From contig JAUNBA010000003.1 in the NCBI GenBank assembly GCA_030527325.1, positions 62,001 to 126,000 on the forward strand: a DNA stretch of 64,000 nt. Reading direction: 5' to 3'. This document shows, in pieces, positions 47,490 through 57,580 of this stretch. The notes under the pieces were generated by a model that did not search any database, was not told where the DNA came from, and saw only the letters and a program-made list of their open reading frames with translations. The first letter of the stretch is position 1. Each line of letters opens with the position of its first letter. The position numbers were made by a program, and so were the translations under genes. Source of the DNA: Slackia sp. Lineage in GTDB: Bacteria; Actinomycetota; Coriobacteriia; Coriobacteriales; Eggerthellaceae.

Positions 47490-47497
47490 ACGGTTAA

Positions 47498-47531
47498 TGA
47501 ACACGGTGTCTATTAGTGGTCATAGTGTTCA
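47498..47531. promoter_or_regulatory. Operator-like inverted repeat downstream of the TetR promoter
   Basis: TGAACAC (47498-47504) and GTGTTCA (47525-47531) are exact complements separated by 20 bases, immediately downstream of the -10. A further GTTCAAA at 47540-47546 repeats part of the arm. The position fits autorepression by the TetR protein that starts at 47574. Confidence 0.55.
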
Positions 47532-47573
47532 AAATACCTGTTCAAACGAGTGTTTGTATGAAAGGAGCGGGTC

Positions 47574-48293
47574 GTGGGATCCACCTTGTCCGATATGCGC
47601 CCGCAGACGTGCGACGCATCCGCGTGGCAGTCGTCAGCTAAGCCTGCCGCAGGCAGGCGCGCCGTATCGTCCTGTCATGGCGATGCGCTCGCCGGCGCAT
47701 GCGACCCCCGCATAGCCCGTTCGCGCGCCGCGCTGCGCGAGGCGCTCATCGAGCTTATGGAAGAGCGCGGCCTCGACGGCTTCACGGTGGGCGATCTGTG
47801 CGCGCAGGCGGGCCTGAACCGCGGCACGTTCTACAACCACTTCAAGGATAAAGACGACCTGCTGCAGACCTTCGAAGACGAAGTGCTGGCCGATCTGGAT
47901 GTGTTCAGCCGCCGGATGCGCGATTGCTCGATCCGCGACCTCATCGGCTATCGCGTGCGCAAAAAGCCGTTCCCCGTTTTGGTCGACCTGTTCGACTACG
48001 TGCGCGAGGAGGGGCCGTTTTTCCATGCGGTGCTCGGTCCCGGGGGCGATATGCGTTTCGCGCCTCGCCTGCGCGCGGCCGTGTGCAACGAGTTCATCCT
48101 CTCGCTTCTGCACGAGCGCTATCGCGAGGATCCCACGCCGTTCGTCAACTATTACGTCGCCTATTTCGCAGGAGCCTATCTGTCGGTGATTCTGCGTTGG
48201 ATCGAAACCGGCATGCACGAAAGCTCCGAAGAGATGGCGCTTATCGCCGTGCGCCTTTTTTTCATCAAGCCGGGCGAATCGATCACGCTGTAA
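47574..48293 (+). CDS. TetR/AcrR family regulator
   Basis: A 239-residue repressor. Its helix-turn-helix is at about 54-100 ([20 protein letters not shown], then [17 protein letters not shown]), and the C-terminal half looks like the TetR_C_7 type ([17 protein letters not shown]). A 45-residue N-terminal extension with Cys residues precedes the DNA-binding domain and is unusual. AAGGAGCGGGTC before GTG 47574 fixes the start. Its own promoter and a palindrome precede it, and the activase gene begins 35 bases after its stop, so it should regulate itself and the activase together. Confidence 0.88.
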   Translation: MGSTLSDMRPQTCDASAWQSSAKPAAGRRAVSSCHGDALAGACDPRIARSRAALREALIELMEERGLDGFTVGDLCAQAGLNRGTFYNHFKDKDDLLQTFEDEVLADLDVFSRRMRDCSIRDLIGYRVRKKPFPVLVDLFDYVREEGPFFHAVLGPGGDMRFAPRLRAAVCNEFILSLLHERYREDPTPFVNYYVAYFAGAYLSVILRWIETGMHESSEEMALIAVRLFFIKPGESITL

Positions 48294-48328
48294 GACAAGG
48301 AACCGTCATGACTCGGAAGGAGCGCATC

Positions 48329-51300
48329 ATGCCCGCCGATATCGATACCACTACCGCGTCCGCCGCCAAAGCCGCGCCGCCGCAAGACGCATCGCCGCTG
48401 CACATCGGCATCGACGTCGGTTCCACCACGGTGAAGGTGGCCGTGCTCGACGACGCCCATGCCGTTTTGCATTCGTGCTACCGCCGCCACCACGCCGATA
48501 TCCGCGCGACCATCGTGGAAGTGGTGGGCGAGGCGGCGCAGCGCTATCCCGCAACGCCCATGACCATCGCCATCACGGGCTCGGGCGGCCTGCTTTTGGC
48601 CCAATGGCTCGGCGTCGAGTTCGTACAGGAGGTCATCGCCTCGAAGACGGCGGTGGAAACCTTCATTCCCCGCACCGACGTGGTGATCGAGCTCGGCGGC
48701 GAAGACGCCAAGATCATTTATTTCGACAACGGCATCGAGCAGCGCATGAACGGCACCTGCGCGGGCGGCACGGGCGCCTTCATCGATCAGATGGCCGCAT
48801 TGCTCGATACCGACGCGGGCGGCCTCAACGAGCTGGCGAAGGGATGCACCACCATCTATCCCATCGCCAGCCGCTGCGGCGTGTTCGCTAAAACAGACGT
48901 GCAGCCCCTCATCAACGAGGGCGCGCGCAAGGAGGACATCGCCGCGTCCATTTTCCAAGCCGTGGTGACGCAGACCATCTCGGGTCTTGCCTGCGGCCGT
49001 CCCATCAGGGGAAACGTCGCGCTTTTGGGTGGTCCTTTGCAGTATTTGTCCGAACTCGACAAGCGCTTCTGCGAAACGCTCGACCTCGATGACGAGCATG
49101 CCATCCGCCCCGAAAACGCGCATCTGTTCGTGGCGAGCGGTGCTGCGCTGTGCGGCGCGGCCTCGAAGCCCGAGCTTCTTTCCGACGTGCTCGAACGCCT
49201 GCGCAATCTGGGCGACGTGCAGGGCAGCGAGGTGGTGCGCCTCGACCCGCTGTTCGCTTCCCATGAGGAATTCGCCGAGTTCAAGGCGCGCCACGATAAA
49301 GAGAAGGTGGCGCGCGGCGATCTGATGGCCTATACGGGCACGGCCTATTTGGGCATCGACGCCGGATCCACTACGTTCAAAGCGGCGCTGATCGGCGAAG
49401 ACGGCCAGCTTCTGTGGTCGTCGTACGCCAACAACAAAGGCGACGTGCTCGGCACCGCCAAGCGCGCGATCGCCGAGATGTACGGCGCGCTGCCCGTGGA
49501 TGCGACCACCGGCAAGCCGTTCGTCACCATCGGGCATGCCACCGTGACGGGTTATGGCGAGGGTCTGCTTTTGGAGGCGCTGCGCGTCGATTCGGGCGAG
49601 ATCGAAACCGTGGCGCATCTGCGCGGCGCGCAGGAGATGCTGCCGGGCGTCGAGTTCATCTTGGATATCGGCGGCCAGGACATGAAGTGCCTGCGCGTGC
49701 GCGACGGCGTGATCGACCACATCATGCTCAACGAGGCGTGCTCGTCGGGCTGCGGCAGCTTCATCGAAAGCTTCGCGAGCGGCTTGAATCTCGACGTGAC
49801 GGAGTTCGCGCAAACCGCCAACGCGGCCGAGCATCCGGTCGATCTGGGCAGCCGCTGCACCGTGTTCATGAACAGCCGCGTGAAGCAGGCGCAGAAAGAA
49901 GGCGCCACGGTGGGCGACATCGCGGCGGGCCTGGCTATTTCGGTCATCAAGAACGCCCTGTTCAAAGTCATCAAGATACGCGACCCGCACGAGGTGGGCG
50001 AAAAAGTCATCGTGCAGGGAGGCACGTTTTTGAACGACGCGGTGCTGCGCGCTTTCGAGCAGCTGGCGGGCGTGCATGCCGTGCGTCCCGACATCGCGGG
50101 CACCATGGGCGCATACGGCGCGGCCCTGCTGGCGCGCGATCGTGCGCGCAAGGCTGGCGGCGTCTCGTCGCTGCTGTCGCTCGAGCAGATCCAGGCATTG
50201 GCGCCGACGCATAAGACCTTGCGTTGCAAGGCCTGCGGCAACCGCTGCCTTCTGACCGTCAACGATTTCGGCGTAGACGAGCGCACGGGCAAGCACCGCC
50301 GCTTCATCACGGGCAACCGCTGCGAGAAGGGCGCGGGCGTCTTGCACGAAGGCGCGGGCGTGCCCAATCTGTTCGAGTACAAGAACCATCGCCTGTTCGA
50401 TTACGAGCCGCTTGCGGCTGACGCCGCGCCGCGCGGCACGGTGGGCATTCCGCGCGCGCTTAACATGTACGAGAACTATCCGTTCTGGTTCACGTTCTTC
50501 ACGAACCTCGGCTACCGCGTGGTGCTGTCCGACCCGTCTTCCAAAAAGACCTACGAGGCGGGTATCGAAAGCATGCCGTCGGAAAGCGTGTGCTACCCGG
50601 CGAAGTTGTCGCACGGCCACGTGATGAATCTGCTGGATAAAGGCGTCGATTTCATCTGGATGCCCTGCGCGAAGTGGGAGCGCCAGGAAGACGCGGGCGC
50701 GGGCAATCACTTCAACTGCCCGATCGTGGCGAGCTATTCCGAGGCGCTGCGCCTGAACATTGACGAGCTGCGCACGTCTGAGACGAAGTTTTTAAATCCG
50801 TGGTTGCCCTACGACCAGAAAGAAAAGCTCAAAGACCGACTGTTCGTGGAGCTGTACGAGAACTTCGCCGAGGCGACCTGCCGTCATGCCGCCGCGCCGA
50901 CGCGCGCCGAGGTGGCCCGCGCGGTGGACGCCGCCTGGGCCGAGGACGAATCCTTCAAAGACGACATCCGCGCCAAGGGCGAGGAAACGCTGCGTTGGAT
51001 GGAGGAAACCGGCACGCACGGCATCGTGCTGGCGGGCCGTCCGTATCACAACGATCCTGAAATCAACCATGCCATTCCCGAGCTTCTGACCGGCTTCGGC
51101 CTGGCCGTGCTCACGGAGGATTCCATCGCGCATCTGGGCACGCTCGAGCGTCCCATTCGCGTGGTGGACCAGTGGATGTACCATACGCGCCTGTATGCGG
51201 CGGCCAAGGTGGCCACGCAGCGCGACGATCTGGACATGATCCAGCTGAACAGTTTCGGCTGCGGCTTGGATGCGCTGACCACCGACCAGGTGCAAGAGAT

Positions 51301-53014
51301 CCTGGAGGCGTCGGGCAAGGTGTACACCGTGCTCAAGATAGACGAGGTGTCCAATCTGGGCGCCGCGCGCATTCGCGTGCGTTCGCTTTTGGCGGCGCTC
51401 AAGGACAAGGCGGACGAGCGCGCCGACGCCGCCCGCGTGCCTGCGGCGTGTCCCACGGTGGCCATGAACAAGCCGTACAGCACCGAAGCCGCCGTGCCCG
51501 AAGACGAGATGAAAGACCACGCGCGCCACGCCAAGATGCGCATGGATAACAAGACGGGCATGACCGAGGCCGAGGCCGCGCGCGTGGTGGCCCAGGCCGA
51601 CGCGCTGATCAAGCAGCGCGCCTGCGCGTCGACCGAATTCGAGAAGGTGCAGTTCACCAAAGAGATGAAGGATGCGGGTTACACCATCCTGTGTCCGCAG
51701 ATGGCGCCGATCCATTTCGATCTGCTGGTGGAGATCTTCCGCAAGCACGGCTACAACTTCGAGCTCCTGCCAAGCGTCGACCACGGCGCGGTGGACGCGG
51801 GCCTGAAATACGTGAACAACGATATCTGCTACCCGTCCATCCTGGTGACGGGCCAGATCATGGAGGCCGTGATGAGCGGCCGCTACGATACCGACAAGCT
51901 GGCCGTCATCATCACGCAGACGGGCGGCGGCTGCCGCGCCACCAACTACATCGCGCTCATCCGCAAGGCGCTCGCGGCGGCGGGGCTGGGGCATATCCCC
52001 GTCATTTCGCTGTCGTTCAAAAAGCTCGACGAGGTCAACCCCGGTTTCGAGGTGACGCCGCAGATGCTGCTGCAGGCCGTTTACGGCGTGCTCTACGGCG
52101 ACCTGCTCATGATGTGCCTGTATCGCACGCGTCCCTACGAGGCGCAGCCGGGCGCCGCGCAGGCGCTGTTCGACCACTGGATGGCCGTGTGCAAAGGCCA
52201 GCTGGCGCAGGGTCTTTCGCGTGCCGAATGGAAGCGCACGGTGAAGGCCATCATCGAGGATTTCGATACGCTGCCGTTGGTGGGCGAAGGCACCAAGCCG
52301 CGCGTGGGCGTGGTAGGCGAGATCTTGGTGAAGTTCCATCCCACGGCCAACAACCAGGTGGTCGACGTCATCGAGCACGAGGGCTGCGAGGCCGTGGTGC
52401 CGGGTCTCACGGAGTTCTTCCTGTTCGGGCTCGCGGGCGCTATTTTCCAGAAAGACCCGCTGGGTCGCTCCGCCAAGGGCGCGTTGGGAAGCCGCATCGC
52501 GCTTGCCGCCATCGAGCGCTTCCGCAAGCCGCTCAACGATGCGCTGCGCGCTTCGCATCGTTTCGAGCCGCCGGCGAACATCTACGAGCTTGCCGGGTAC
52601 GCGAGCGAAATCCTGAGCCTGTGCAATTCGATGGGCGAGGGTTGGCTTTTGACCGCCGAGATGGTGGAGCTGATCCGTTCGGGCGCGCCGAACGTGGTAT
52701 GCGCGCAGCCGTTCGCGTGCCTGCCGAATCACGTGGTGGGCAAGGCGGTCATCAAGGAGCTGCGCCGCCGGTACCCCGAAAGCAACATCGTGGCGGTCGA
52801 TTACGATCCGGGCGCGTCCGAGGTCAATCAACTCAACCGCATCAAGCTGATGATCAGCGTGGCGAAGGCGAACCTGGAAGAGAACGAAGCCGCGCGTCGG
52901 GCGCACGGTTTTGCACGGGAAACGGCTGCAGGCGGGGATTGCTGCGCCTGCTCGTGCGCCGCGCCTGAGCAGGCGGGCGCGCCGGATATCGAGCAAAGTC
53001 GCGTCGAGCGATAA
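48329..53014 (+). CDS. Giant acyl-CoA dehydratase activase-related protein (two ASKHA halves + HgdB-like domain)
   Basis: About 1561 residues; ATG 48329 follows GGAAGGAG, with ATG 48308 (seven residues more) as alternative. Two BcrAD/BadFG-type ATPase domains come first. In each, the cysteines that hold the [4Fe-4S] cluster of 2-hydroxyglutaryl-CoA dehydratase activase HgdC are kept with the same 39-residue spacing: C144 in CAGGTGAF with C183 in RCGVF, and C471 in CSSGCGSF with C510 in RCTVF. A Cys-rich link (CKACGNRC) leads to a DUF2229 region ([20 protein letters not shown]) and an HgdB-like C-terminal part ([24 protein letters not shown]). It should deliver low-potential electrons using ATP; the partner dehydratase or reductase is unknown. 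Confidence 0.9.
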   Translation: MPADIDTTTASAAKAAPPQDASPLHIGIDVGSTTVKVAVLDDAHAVLHSCYRRHHADIRATIVEVVGEAAQRYPATPMTIAITGSGGLLLAQWLGVEFVQEVIASKTAVETFIPRTDVVIELGGEDAKIIYFDNGIEQRMNGTCAGGTGAFIDQMAALLDTDAGGLNELAKGCTTIYPIASRCGVFAKTDVQPLINEGARKEDIAASIFQAVVTQTISGLACGRPIRGNVALLGGPLQYLSELDKRFCETLDLDDEHAIRPENAHLFVASGAALCGAASKPELLSDVLERLRNLGDVQGSEVVRLDPLFASHEEFAEFKARHDKEKVARGDLMAYTGTAYLGIDAGSTTFKAALIGEDGQLLWSSYANNKGDVLGTAKRAIAEMYGALPVDATTGKPFVTIGHATVTGYGEGLLLEALRVDSGEIETVAHLRGAQEMLPGVEFILDIGGQDMKCLRVRDGVIDHIMLNEACSSGCGSFIESFASGLNLDVTEFAQTANAAEHPVDLGSRCTVFMNSRVKQAQKEGATVGDIAAGLAISVIKNALFKVIKIRDPHEVGEKVIVQGGTFLNDAVLRAFEQLAGVHAVRPDIAGTMGAYGAALLARDRARKAGGVSSLLSLEQIQALAPTHKTLRCKACGNRCLLTVNDFGVDERTGKHRRFITGNRCEKGAGVLHEGAGVPNLFEYKNHRLFDYEPLAADAAPRGTVGIPRALNMYENYPFWFTFFTNLGYRVVLSDPSSKKTYEAGIESMPSESVCYPAKLSHGHVMNLLDKGVDFIWMPCAKWERQEDAGAGNHFNCPIVASYSEALRLNIDELRTSETKFLNPWLPYDQKEKLKDRLFVELYENFAEATCRHAAAPTRAEVARAVDAAWAEDESFKDDIRAKGEETLRWMEETGTHGIVLAGRPYHNDPEINHAIPELLTGFGLAVLTEDSIAHLGTLERPIRVVDQWMYHTRLYAAAKVATQRDDLDMIQLNSFGCGLDALTTDQVQEILEASGKVYTVLKIDEVSNLGAARIRVRSLLAALKDKADERADAARVPAACPTVAMNKPYSTEAAVPEDEMKDHARHAKMRMDNKTGMTEAEAARVVAQADALIKQRACASTEFEKVQFTKEMKDAGYTILCPQMAPIHFDLLVEIFRKHGYNFELLPSVDHGAVDAGLKYVNNDICYPSILVTGQIMEAVMSGRYDTDKLAVIITQTGGGCRATNYIALIRKALAAAGLGHIPVISLSFKKLDEVNPGFEVTPQMLLQAVYGVLYGDLLMMCLYRTRPYEAQPGAAQALFDHWMAVCKGQLAQGLSRAEWKRTVKAIIEDFDTLPLVGEGTKPRVGVVGEILVKFHPTANNQVVDVIEHEGCEAVVPGLTEFFLFGLAGAIFQKDPLGRSAKGALGSRIALAAIERFRKPLNDALRASHRFEPPANIYELAGYASEILSLCNSMGEGWLLTAEMVELIRSGAPNVVCAQPFACLPNHVVGKAVIKELRRRYPESNIVAVDYDPGASEVNQLNRIKLMISVAKANLEENEAARRAHGFARETAAGGDCCACSCAAPEQAGAPDIEQSRVER

Positions 53015-53076
53015 AGTGCGCCGCCGGCTTCCGCGCTGAAGACGACGCGAAGCGCGGATAGATGGCGCGGATAGCG

Positions 53077-53106
53077 GGGCCGGCATCTTCGGATGCCGGC
53101 CCTTTT
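53077..53106 (+). terminator. Terminator after the activase gene
   Basis: Perfect 11-bp stem (53077-53087 with 53092-53102) closed by a TTCG tetraloop, followed by four T. Confidence 0.88.
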
Positions 53107-53843
53107 CGCGTTTGCGAATCGAGCTCGATGTAAGCACGAATATTTGCTAGAATGAGCCCATCAGCACAATCTGCGCGCTGACGGCGTCCTTATTCGAAGG
53201 GCGCGTTTATCTATGAACCCGTTTTCGAAATTCCAGATTGCATTGCTGCCGTAGCATTTGCTGCGGTGTTGCATCCTTCATTTATGCGCCGCCAAGGTGC
53301 ATGCCTGGTCGTTTTCTGGGTTGCGTGCAACGAATACACCGCTGAAGAATTCAAAAATCGCCATATCGAATTTCGAGAGCATCCTTTTGTCGATGCCGTA
53401 TCGGTTCGCTTCGCGACCGTTGCATCGTGCCGCTCGTTCGGTCGTCGCATACGCGGCGCGGGCATTGCGCGCCCGCTGCGGCGACGGCGCGCCAGCGGGC
53501 GAAGTGTTGCCGCGGGTTTTCCAGGATGTTTTCCGATGCATCGACGCAGGTCAACGTATCCATGAAGATGTCCGATGCGGGTTTTCCCGGGTGCTTCCCG
53601 ATAGGTTCGCATGCTGCGGGTGCAGGCGTGTTTCGATGTCGTTTTTGAAGCTTGCTCCGCGGGCGTCGTGGTTGCGAGAGCAGGGGTCGCGTTGCCTTCG
53701 TCGCGCGGTATGCGCGTCGGCGCTTCGACGGGCGTAGGGAGTTGCGGCGGGTTCTCGGTCGTTAGGGCTGACGTTCTTGATGGGCGCGCGCAGAAAGGCA
53801 CGCGGGATTTCTCCGAGGAAACCGATGAGGAAAGGGTTGGAGC
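53107..53843 (+). other. 737-base gene-free stretch with a promoter-like start
   Basis: An extended -10, TGCTAGAAT, stands at 53145-53153. About 15 bases on, a short hairpin TCAGC/GCTGA can form. Then follow about 650 bases with no convincing gene on either strand: frames are short, overlapping and have no ribosome sites. GCGGGTTTTCC-like words occur twice (near 53511 and 53577). It could be a long leader of the gene at 53844, a non-coding RNA or gene debris. Confidence 0.5.
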
Positions 53844-55157
53844 ATGAAAGACGAAGAGAATCGAAAAGCCGTCGATGGCGAGGCCGTCCACGAGGGAAAC
53901 GGCGTCGGGGCCGACGAATCGCCCGTGCCGTTCGTCCCGCATGATGCCGGGCGTACGTCGGACGCGGCATCCGAGGTCGATGCGGAGCCCGAAGGCGATG
54001 TAACGCCTGGTAGCGAGGCGGCGCCTGAGGATGGCGCGGATCTCAAAGACGCGACGACGCCTGAAGGCGATGCTGCGCTTGACGATGAAACGGCGCCCGA
54101 GGTCGGCGCGGGCCGCAAGGACGGGGTAGCGTTCGAAGGCGATGCCGTGCTTGATGATGCGACGACGCCCGAAAGCGGAGCGGCGCCTGAAGCTGAGGCG
54201 AAATCCGAAAACGGGCCGGCGCCTGCGCCCGAAGCGGCCTTCGACGCTCCCGAATCCAAGCAGGCGAATGAGGCGGGCGGCCCGACGGCGTCTTCGTCGC
54301 GCGCGTCCTGGGCGAGCCGCATCGGGAAAAAGAAGCTGGCGATAGGGCTTGCTTCCGTCGCCGGCCTGATCGGTGCGGCCGCCGTGATCGTCGCGGTTTT
54401 GTTGGGGACCCATATCATCTGCTTCCACGAGCATATTTCCCGCGCCACGTGCACGCAGCCTTGCGTCTGCCTGGATTGCGGAAGGGTTCAGGGCGATGCT
54501 TTGGGCCATGACTTCAAGGCCGCTACGTGCGCGAAGCCGAAAACATGCACCCGATGCGGATACACCGAAGGGTCCAAGCTCGACCATACTCCCGAGGAAT
54601 GGAAAGAACGCGTCGATATCGTGTCGGCCGAGCGCGTCAACTCCCAAAAGTGCACTGTGTGCGGCGCGCAGATCGATTCGCAGGCAACTCCGCTCGACGT
54701 CCTATACTCTTCCGGCGATTTCATTTTCAATTCATCGGAGTTCGCCCAGCGCATGGATGCAATGTTGGAAAAGGTCAATTCCGAATTCGGCGGGGAATAC
54801 CGGGCCGCTGCCGGCGATTTGGATGGCAAGTCCGCCTGCGCCGTGCTCGATAAGAGGGGAAAGCAGATTGCCGGCATTATGCTTTTGGATGACGGCTCCA
54901 CGGCCGTCTACGATGCGAATGCCGAAACGATTTCCGGACTTGTGTGCACGCAGTCGCGACCAGGTGATACGGATGATTTCGCCTATGTGGTAGTAGCCCT
55001 TCTTATGACCGTCGATCCTTCGCTCGATGTTGCCGAAGCCGCCGATATGGCTCTTGAAGTTATCGACAAGGCGGTTGTCAGCGATGTGCATCTTGCGAAC
55101 GGCGTGAAATACGGCATGGAGAAGGACGGCGAGACCGTTTACGTGATGATCGCGTAG
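53844..55157 (+). CDS. Acidic-repeat membrane protein with external Cys-x2-Cys repeats
   Basis: A 437-residue protein of no recognised family. The ATG follows TTGGAGC. Residues 1-155 are a very acidic, low-complexity cytosolic-looking tail; 68-90 and 91-113 are two copies of a 23-residue repeat (KDATTPEGDAALDDETAPE versus KDGVAFEGDAVLDDATTPE). A basic GKKK flank and one TM helix (165-190) follow. Outside lie cysteine repeats (CTQPCVCLDCG, 203-213; CAKPKTCTRCG, 229-239; later CTVCG) with GH/DH turns, resembling GH-x-n-C repeats of surface proteins, probably zinc binding. The C-terminal 180 residues are a soluble alpha/beta domain. The function is unknown. Confidence 0.65.
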   Translation: MKDEENRKAVDGEAVHEGNGVGADESPVPFVPHDAGRTSDAASEVDAEPEGDVTPGSEAAPEDGADLKDATTPEGDAALDDETAPEVGAGRKDGVAFEGDAVLDDATTPESGAAPEAEAKSENGPAPAPEAAFDAPESKQANEAGGPTASSSRASWASRIGKKKLAIGLASVAGLIGAAAVIVAVLLGTHIICFHEHISRATCTQPCVCLDCGRVQGDALGHDFKAATCAKPKTCTRCGYTEGSKLDHTPEEWKERVDIVSAERVNSQKCTVCGAQIDSQATPLDVLYSSGDFIFNSSEFAQRMDAMLEKVNSEFGGEYRAAAGDLDGKSACAVLDKRGKQIAGIMLLDDGSTAVYDANAETISGLVCTQSRPGDTDDFAYVVVALLMTVDPSLDVAEAADMALEVIDKAVVSDVHLANGVKYGMEKDGETVYVMIA

Positions 55158-55353
55158 ACGCGATTCCAGTGCCGCCGACTGCCGCGGGCATGGGCAAGGC
55201 CGAGCTCGCCAAGTTGTATAGGCGTGATTTCGGTGTCGTCGACCGCATAACGTCAGGGGCGTGTTTGCGCGCTTGCTGCGAGCGGGCGATCGCCGTGAGC
55301 GACGTTGCGAGCGATTGTCGCCGCGAGCAGTCGTCACGAGCAAGGGGCGGCCG

Positions 55354-55385
55354 AGGGCCGGGAAGCGTTCGCTTCCCGGCCCTTT
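55354..55385 (+). terminator. Terminator after the acidic-repeat gene
   Basis: Perfect 13-bp stem (55354-55366 with 55371-55383), 4-base loop, CCTTTCTC at the end. The stretch 55158-55353 before it shows no gene. Confidence 0.8.
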
Positions 55386-55451
55386 CTCATGGTGCTCTCG
55401 TGCGTTTTCGGGACGCGTCCGACTGCGGCGCCCCGATTGCTCTTCGCATTC

Positions 55452-55477
55452 ATAAAGTTAATTGATACTAACTTTAT
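55452..55477. promoter_or_regulatory. 26-base palindrome over the promoter of the Lys-rich gene
   Basis: ATAAAGTTA (55452-55460), an 8-base centre and TAACTTTAT (55469-55477) form an exact inverted repeat in an A+T-rich island. A TATCAT (55491-55496) is the probable -10, placing the palindrome over the -35 zone, a repressor position. The AAAGTTAG-like arms recall boxes of DtxR/IdeR-type metal regulators; that link is a guess. Confidence 0.6.
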
Positions 55478-55523
55478 AGCAATGATGCGGTATCATGACG
55501 GCGAAATAAGAGAAGGAGCTGTC

Positions 55524-55907
55524 ATGTCCGCCAAGAAACGCAAGAATGCCAAAGGGGAGCCGGCCGCGAAAAAGGCCGGCAAGCTTACGAAAAAGCAGGC
55601 GAAAAAGCAAGAGAAGGCCATCCGCAAAGCCGCGAAGAAATTGGCCGAAAGCCTTTCGCGCAACGACGGCAAGAAGGCCAAGTCCTCTTCCGTTCGAAAC
55701 GGCGCCGCCGTGAAGACCGTGAAAGCGACGAAGGCTGCCGCGTCGAAGAAAGGCTCGAAGGGCGCCGGGGGCGTTTCTTTCGAGCTGAATTTGGGATCGT
55801 GTCCGTGCTGCGGCAAGCATTGTTCGCTCGCGAAGCCGAAATGCGGCAAAGGTCGCGCCGTCGCACGCAAGAAGCGCGCGCGGCTTTCGGGGGATATCGC
55901 CGCGTAA
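55524..55907 (+). CDS. Lys-rich, histone-H1-like protein with C-terminal Cys cluster
   Basis: A 127-residue protein. The ATG at 55524 has GAAGGAG four bases upstream. Residues 1-80 contain 24 lysines with Ala, Ser and Gly (KKRKNAK, KKAGKLTKKQAKKQEKAIRK, AAASKKGSKG), like the tails of histone H1-type bacterial nucleoid proteins. Residues 88-110 form a compact motif with cysteines C93, C95, C96, C100 and C107 (SCPCCGKHCSLAKPKCGKG), a likely metal site. The tail is again basic. It stands alone behind a palindromic operator. I infer a nucleic-acid-binding protein coupled to a metal; I do not know the family. Confidence 0.65.
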   Translation: MSAKKRKNAKGEPAAKKAGKLTKKQAKKQEKAIRKAAKKLAESLSRNDGKKAKSSSVRNGAAVKTVKATKAAASKKGSKGAGGVSFELNLGSCPCCGKHCSLAKPKCGKGRAVARKKRARLSGDIAA

Positions 55908-56135
55908 CCGCGCGTTTTCGTTGCGCGGGCGCTGCGAGCCGACTGCGATTTTCGCAGGCCGCACCGTCGAAGCGATTGGTATGCGGGCTGCTCGGTCGGC
56001 GACGCCGTTTTATCGCGTGCGCTTCGGCGGTCTTTGCCGCCGCCGTGGCGAGTCGCCGCGTGTCCATATGGTACGATGCGCTGCGTCGTGCGCGGTGCGC
56101 GCCGACGTTCGCGCGCGAGAGCGGAGGACATCGCG

Positions 56136-56975
56136 ATGGTATCGTGGTCGATGGAGTCGAAGAAGGTCGTCGCCATTGTGGCGGCAGTGGTGTTGTGCGT
56201 TGCATTCGCCCTGCTCATGGTGGGCGAGTGGATGCCTTCTATCGGTTATGTCGGCTTGCTGCGTCCGTTGTGCAGCGCAGCCGGGTTCGTGTTGTTCGGC
56301 ATTTCATTCGTCTGCGTGGCCCTTATGATGGCGGCTTCGTCCCATCAGCGCAAGGCCGGTGCTCGTGTCGATTTCGGCGCTACGGTCGTAAAGCTTGTGC
56401 GCGAGGCGTTGCGCTTCGCCGTTTCGTGCGCGGCCTATGTCGGATCGGCGTTCGTGGCACTTGCCGTTATCGTCGCATTCGGCGAGGGCGCTCCGACGCC
56501 CGACCGCCTGCTGAAGCTGGTCGTCGTGCTGGCTGCATGCGTTGGCGTCGCGGTTTTGTACCGTCGGTATCGCAAAAAGCACCCTGTGTCATACGATATG
56601 CTCGGCGCAGCGGGCATCGTCGCGTTGTTCGCGCTGCTTACGCTTGGCGCATTTGCCGTGGGCGCTTCTCTTGCGAAGGATGTCGTGGCCGATGCGCTGC
56701 ACGGCCCTCGTACCGAGTTGTGCTGGCTGGCCGAAGTGGACGAGAATCGCGCTACCGGTCGGTATAGTAGCTTGAGCCAGGATAAAATCGATATGACGTT
56801 CAAGACTTTCGATGAGCGTGAGATTCATATCAGCGTGGCCGAAAACGACCGCCCCGGGCTGTCCGATATCGTGGATGCCGAGGGCGTGGTGTGGCTGACG
56901 TATTTCCCCGAAAGCGGCGTGTACCTGTCGGCCGAACCGGGAATCGACGATTATCGCGCTGTCGGCGGCGAGTAG
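56136..56975 (+). CDS. Hypothetical five-TM membrane protein
   Basis: A 279-residue protein that I do not recognise. GGAGG lies eight bases before ATG 56136; earlier in-frame codons from 56034 are Arg-rich and unlikely. There are five hydrophobic segments: at about 10-32, 37-64, 88-113, 122-141 (followed by RRYRKKH) and 150-178. The last 90 residues are polar (WLAEVDENRATGRYSSLSQD onward, then FDEREIHISVAENDRPGL) and should be outside if the N-terminus is inside. It does not share an obvious operon with the Lys-rich gene, 228 bases upstream. Function unknown. Confidence 0.65.
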   Translation: MVSWSMESKKVVAIVAAVVLCVAFALLMVGEWMPSIGYVGLLRPLCSAAGFVLFGISFVCVALMMAASSHQRKAGARVDFGATVVKLVREALRFAVSCAAYVGSAFVALAVIVAFGEGAPTPDRLLKLVVVLAACVGVAVLYRRYRKKHPVSYDMLGAAGIVALFALLTLGAFAVGASLAKDVVADALHGPRTELCWLAEVDENRATGRYSSLSQDKIDMTFKTFDEREIHISVAENDRPGLSDIVDAEGVVWLTYFPESGVYLSAEPGIDDYRAVGGE

Positions 56976-57200
56976 GTTTTTCGCCGCGTTCGTTTCATGC
57001 GGCATGGCGTGTATGTGCTGTCTGCCGCGCGTACGCTTCGCCGCCGTGTGCGCGTAGTGTATCTGCTCTTTGCGCTCGGCGAGGATGCCATATGCCAAAT
57101 CGTGCGCTTGCCGCCTGAGCTTTTCCTGCGTCCCGTTTCGCGACTGATCAGAAGCTGCGCCGCGTCGCCCGCCGCCGCGTTTGCGCCGCGCTTTCTTCGC

Positions 57201-57345
57201 CTGTCGTATGCATCTCGCGCTCGCTATGAATCCTGTGCGTTCGCCGCGTGCATGTCGCGTTCGCCATGAACCCGGTGCGCCTGCCGTGTGCGTGTCGCGT
57301 TCGCCATGAACCCGGTGCGCCTGCCGCGTGCATGGCGTGTGACGT
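57201..57345. repeat. Tandem repeat, 40-base period, 3.6 copies
   Basis: Units start at 57201, 57241, 57281 and 57321 (last one partial). The second and third are almost identical, differing at a few bases; shared words include GTCGCGTTCGCCATGAACCC and GGTGCGC. The first is more diverged. A 40-base period is not a multiple of three, so the apparent repeat peptides in minus-strand frames are artefacts. Confidence 0.85.
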
Positions 57346-57420
57346 CCCGTTTGCGACCGATCCGAAGGCACTGCCGCGTCGTCCCCGCCGCGTCCACGCC
57401 CATGCACTGTTTACCCGCCG

Positions 57421-57580
57421 ATTCAGACAAAAAATTGCGGTTGTGGCACGAAAGGCGCGGTTGTTTTCTCTGACGGGAAAAACTGACCTGGGGAAATGCG
57501 TGCGGTTGGCCCTGCGATGTCGTTTTTGGGCGGGTTTTGCGTCGTTTCGCGTGCCATACCCGTCAAAAACATCCACAAAC
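57421..57580. other. Part of a 1.1-kb gene-free region with imperfect inverted repeats
   Basis: From 56976 to 58058 I find no gene with a ribosome site. Within it, TGGCACGAAA (57444-57453) and the approximate complement TTTCGCGTGCCA (57545-57556), each flanked by an ACCCG/CGGTT and CAAAAA type sequence, form a 100-base spaced imperfect inverted repeat. It may be a dispersed intergenic element of this genome. The last 400 bases are G+C-rich with nothing recognisable. Confidence 0.4.

Noticed and set aside
48176..53137. Two long minus-strand frames opposite the activase gene
   Set aside because: Complement shadows of the activase: the plus-strand protein has complete family motifs, the minus frames have none and no ribosome site.
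53278..53563. Minus-strand short frames with less biased composition between the activase and the acidic-repeat gene
   Set aside because: They overlap each other, lack ribosome sites and match nothing; gene debris cannot be excluded but is not supported.
57224..57576. Minus-strand frames with repeated His/Arg-rich peptides
   Set aside because: They come from the 40-base tandem repeat, whose period is not a multiple of three, so the repeat does not stay in frame; there is no ribosome site.
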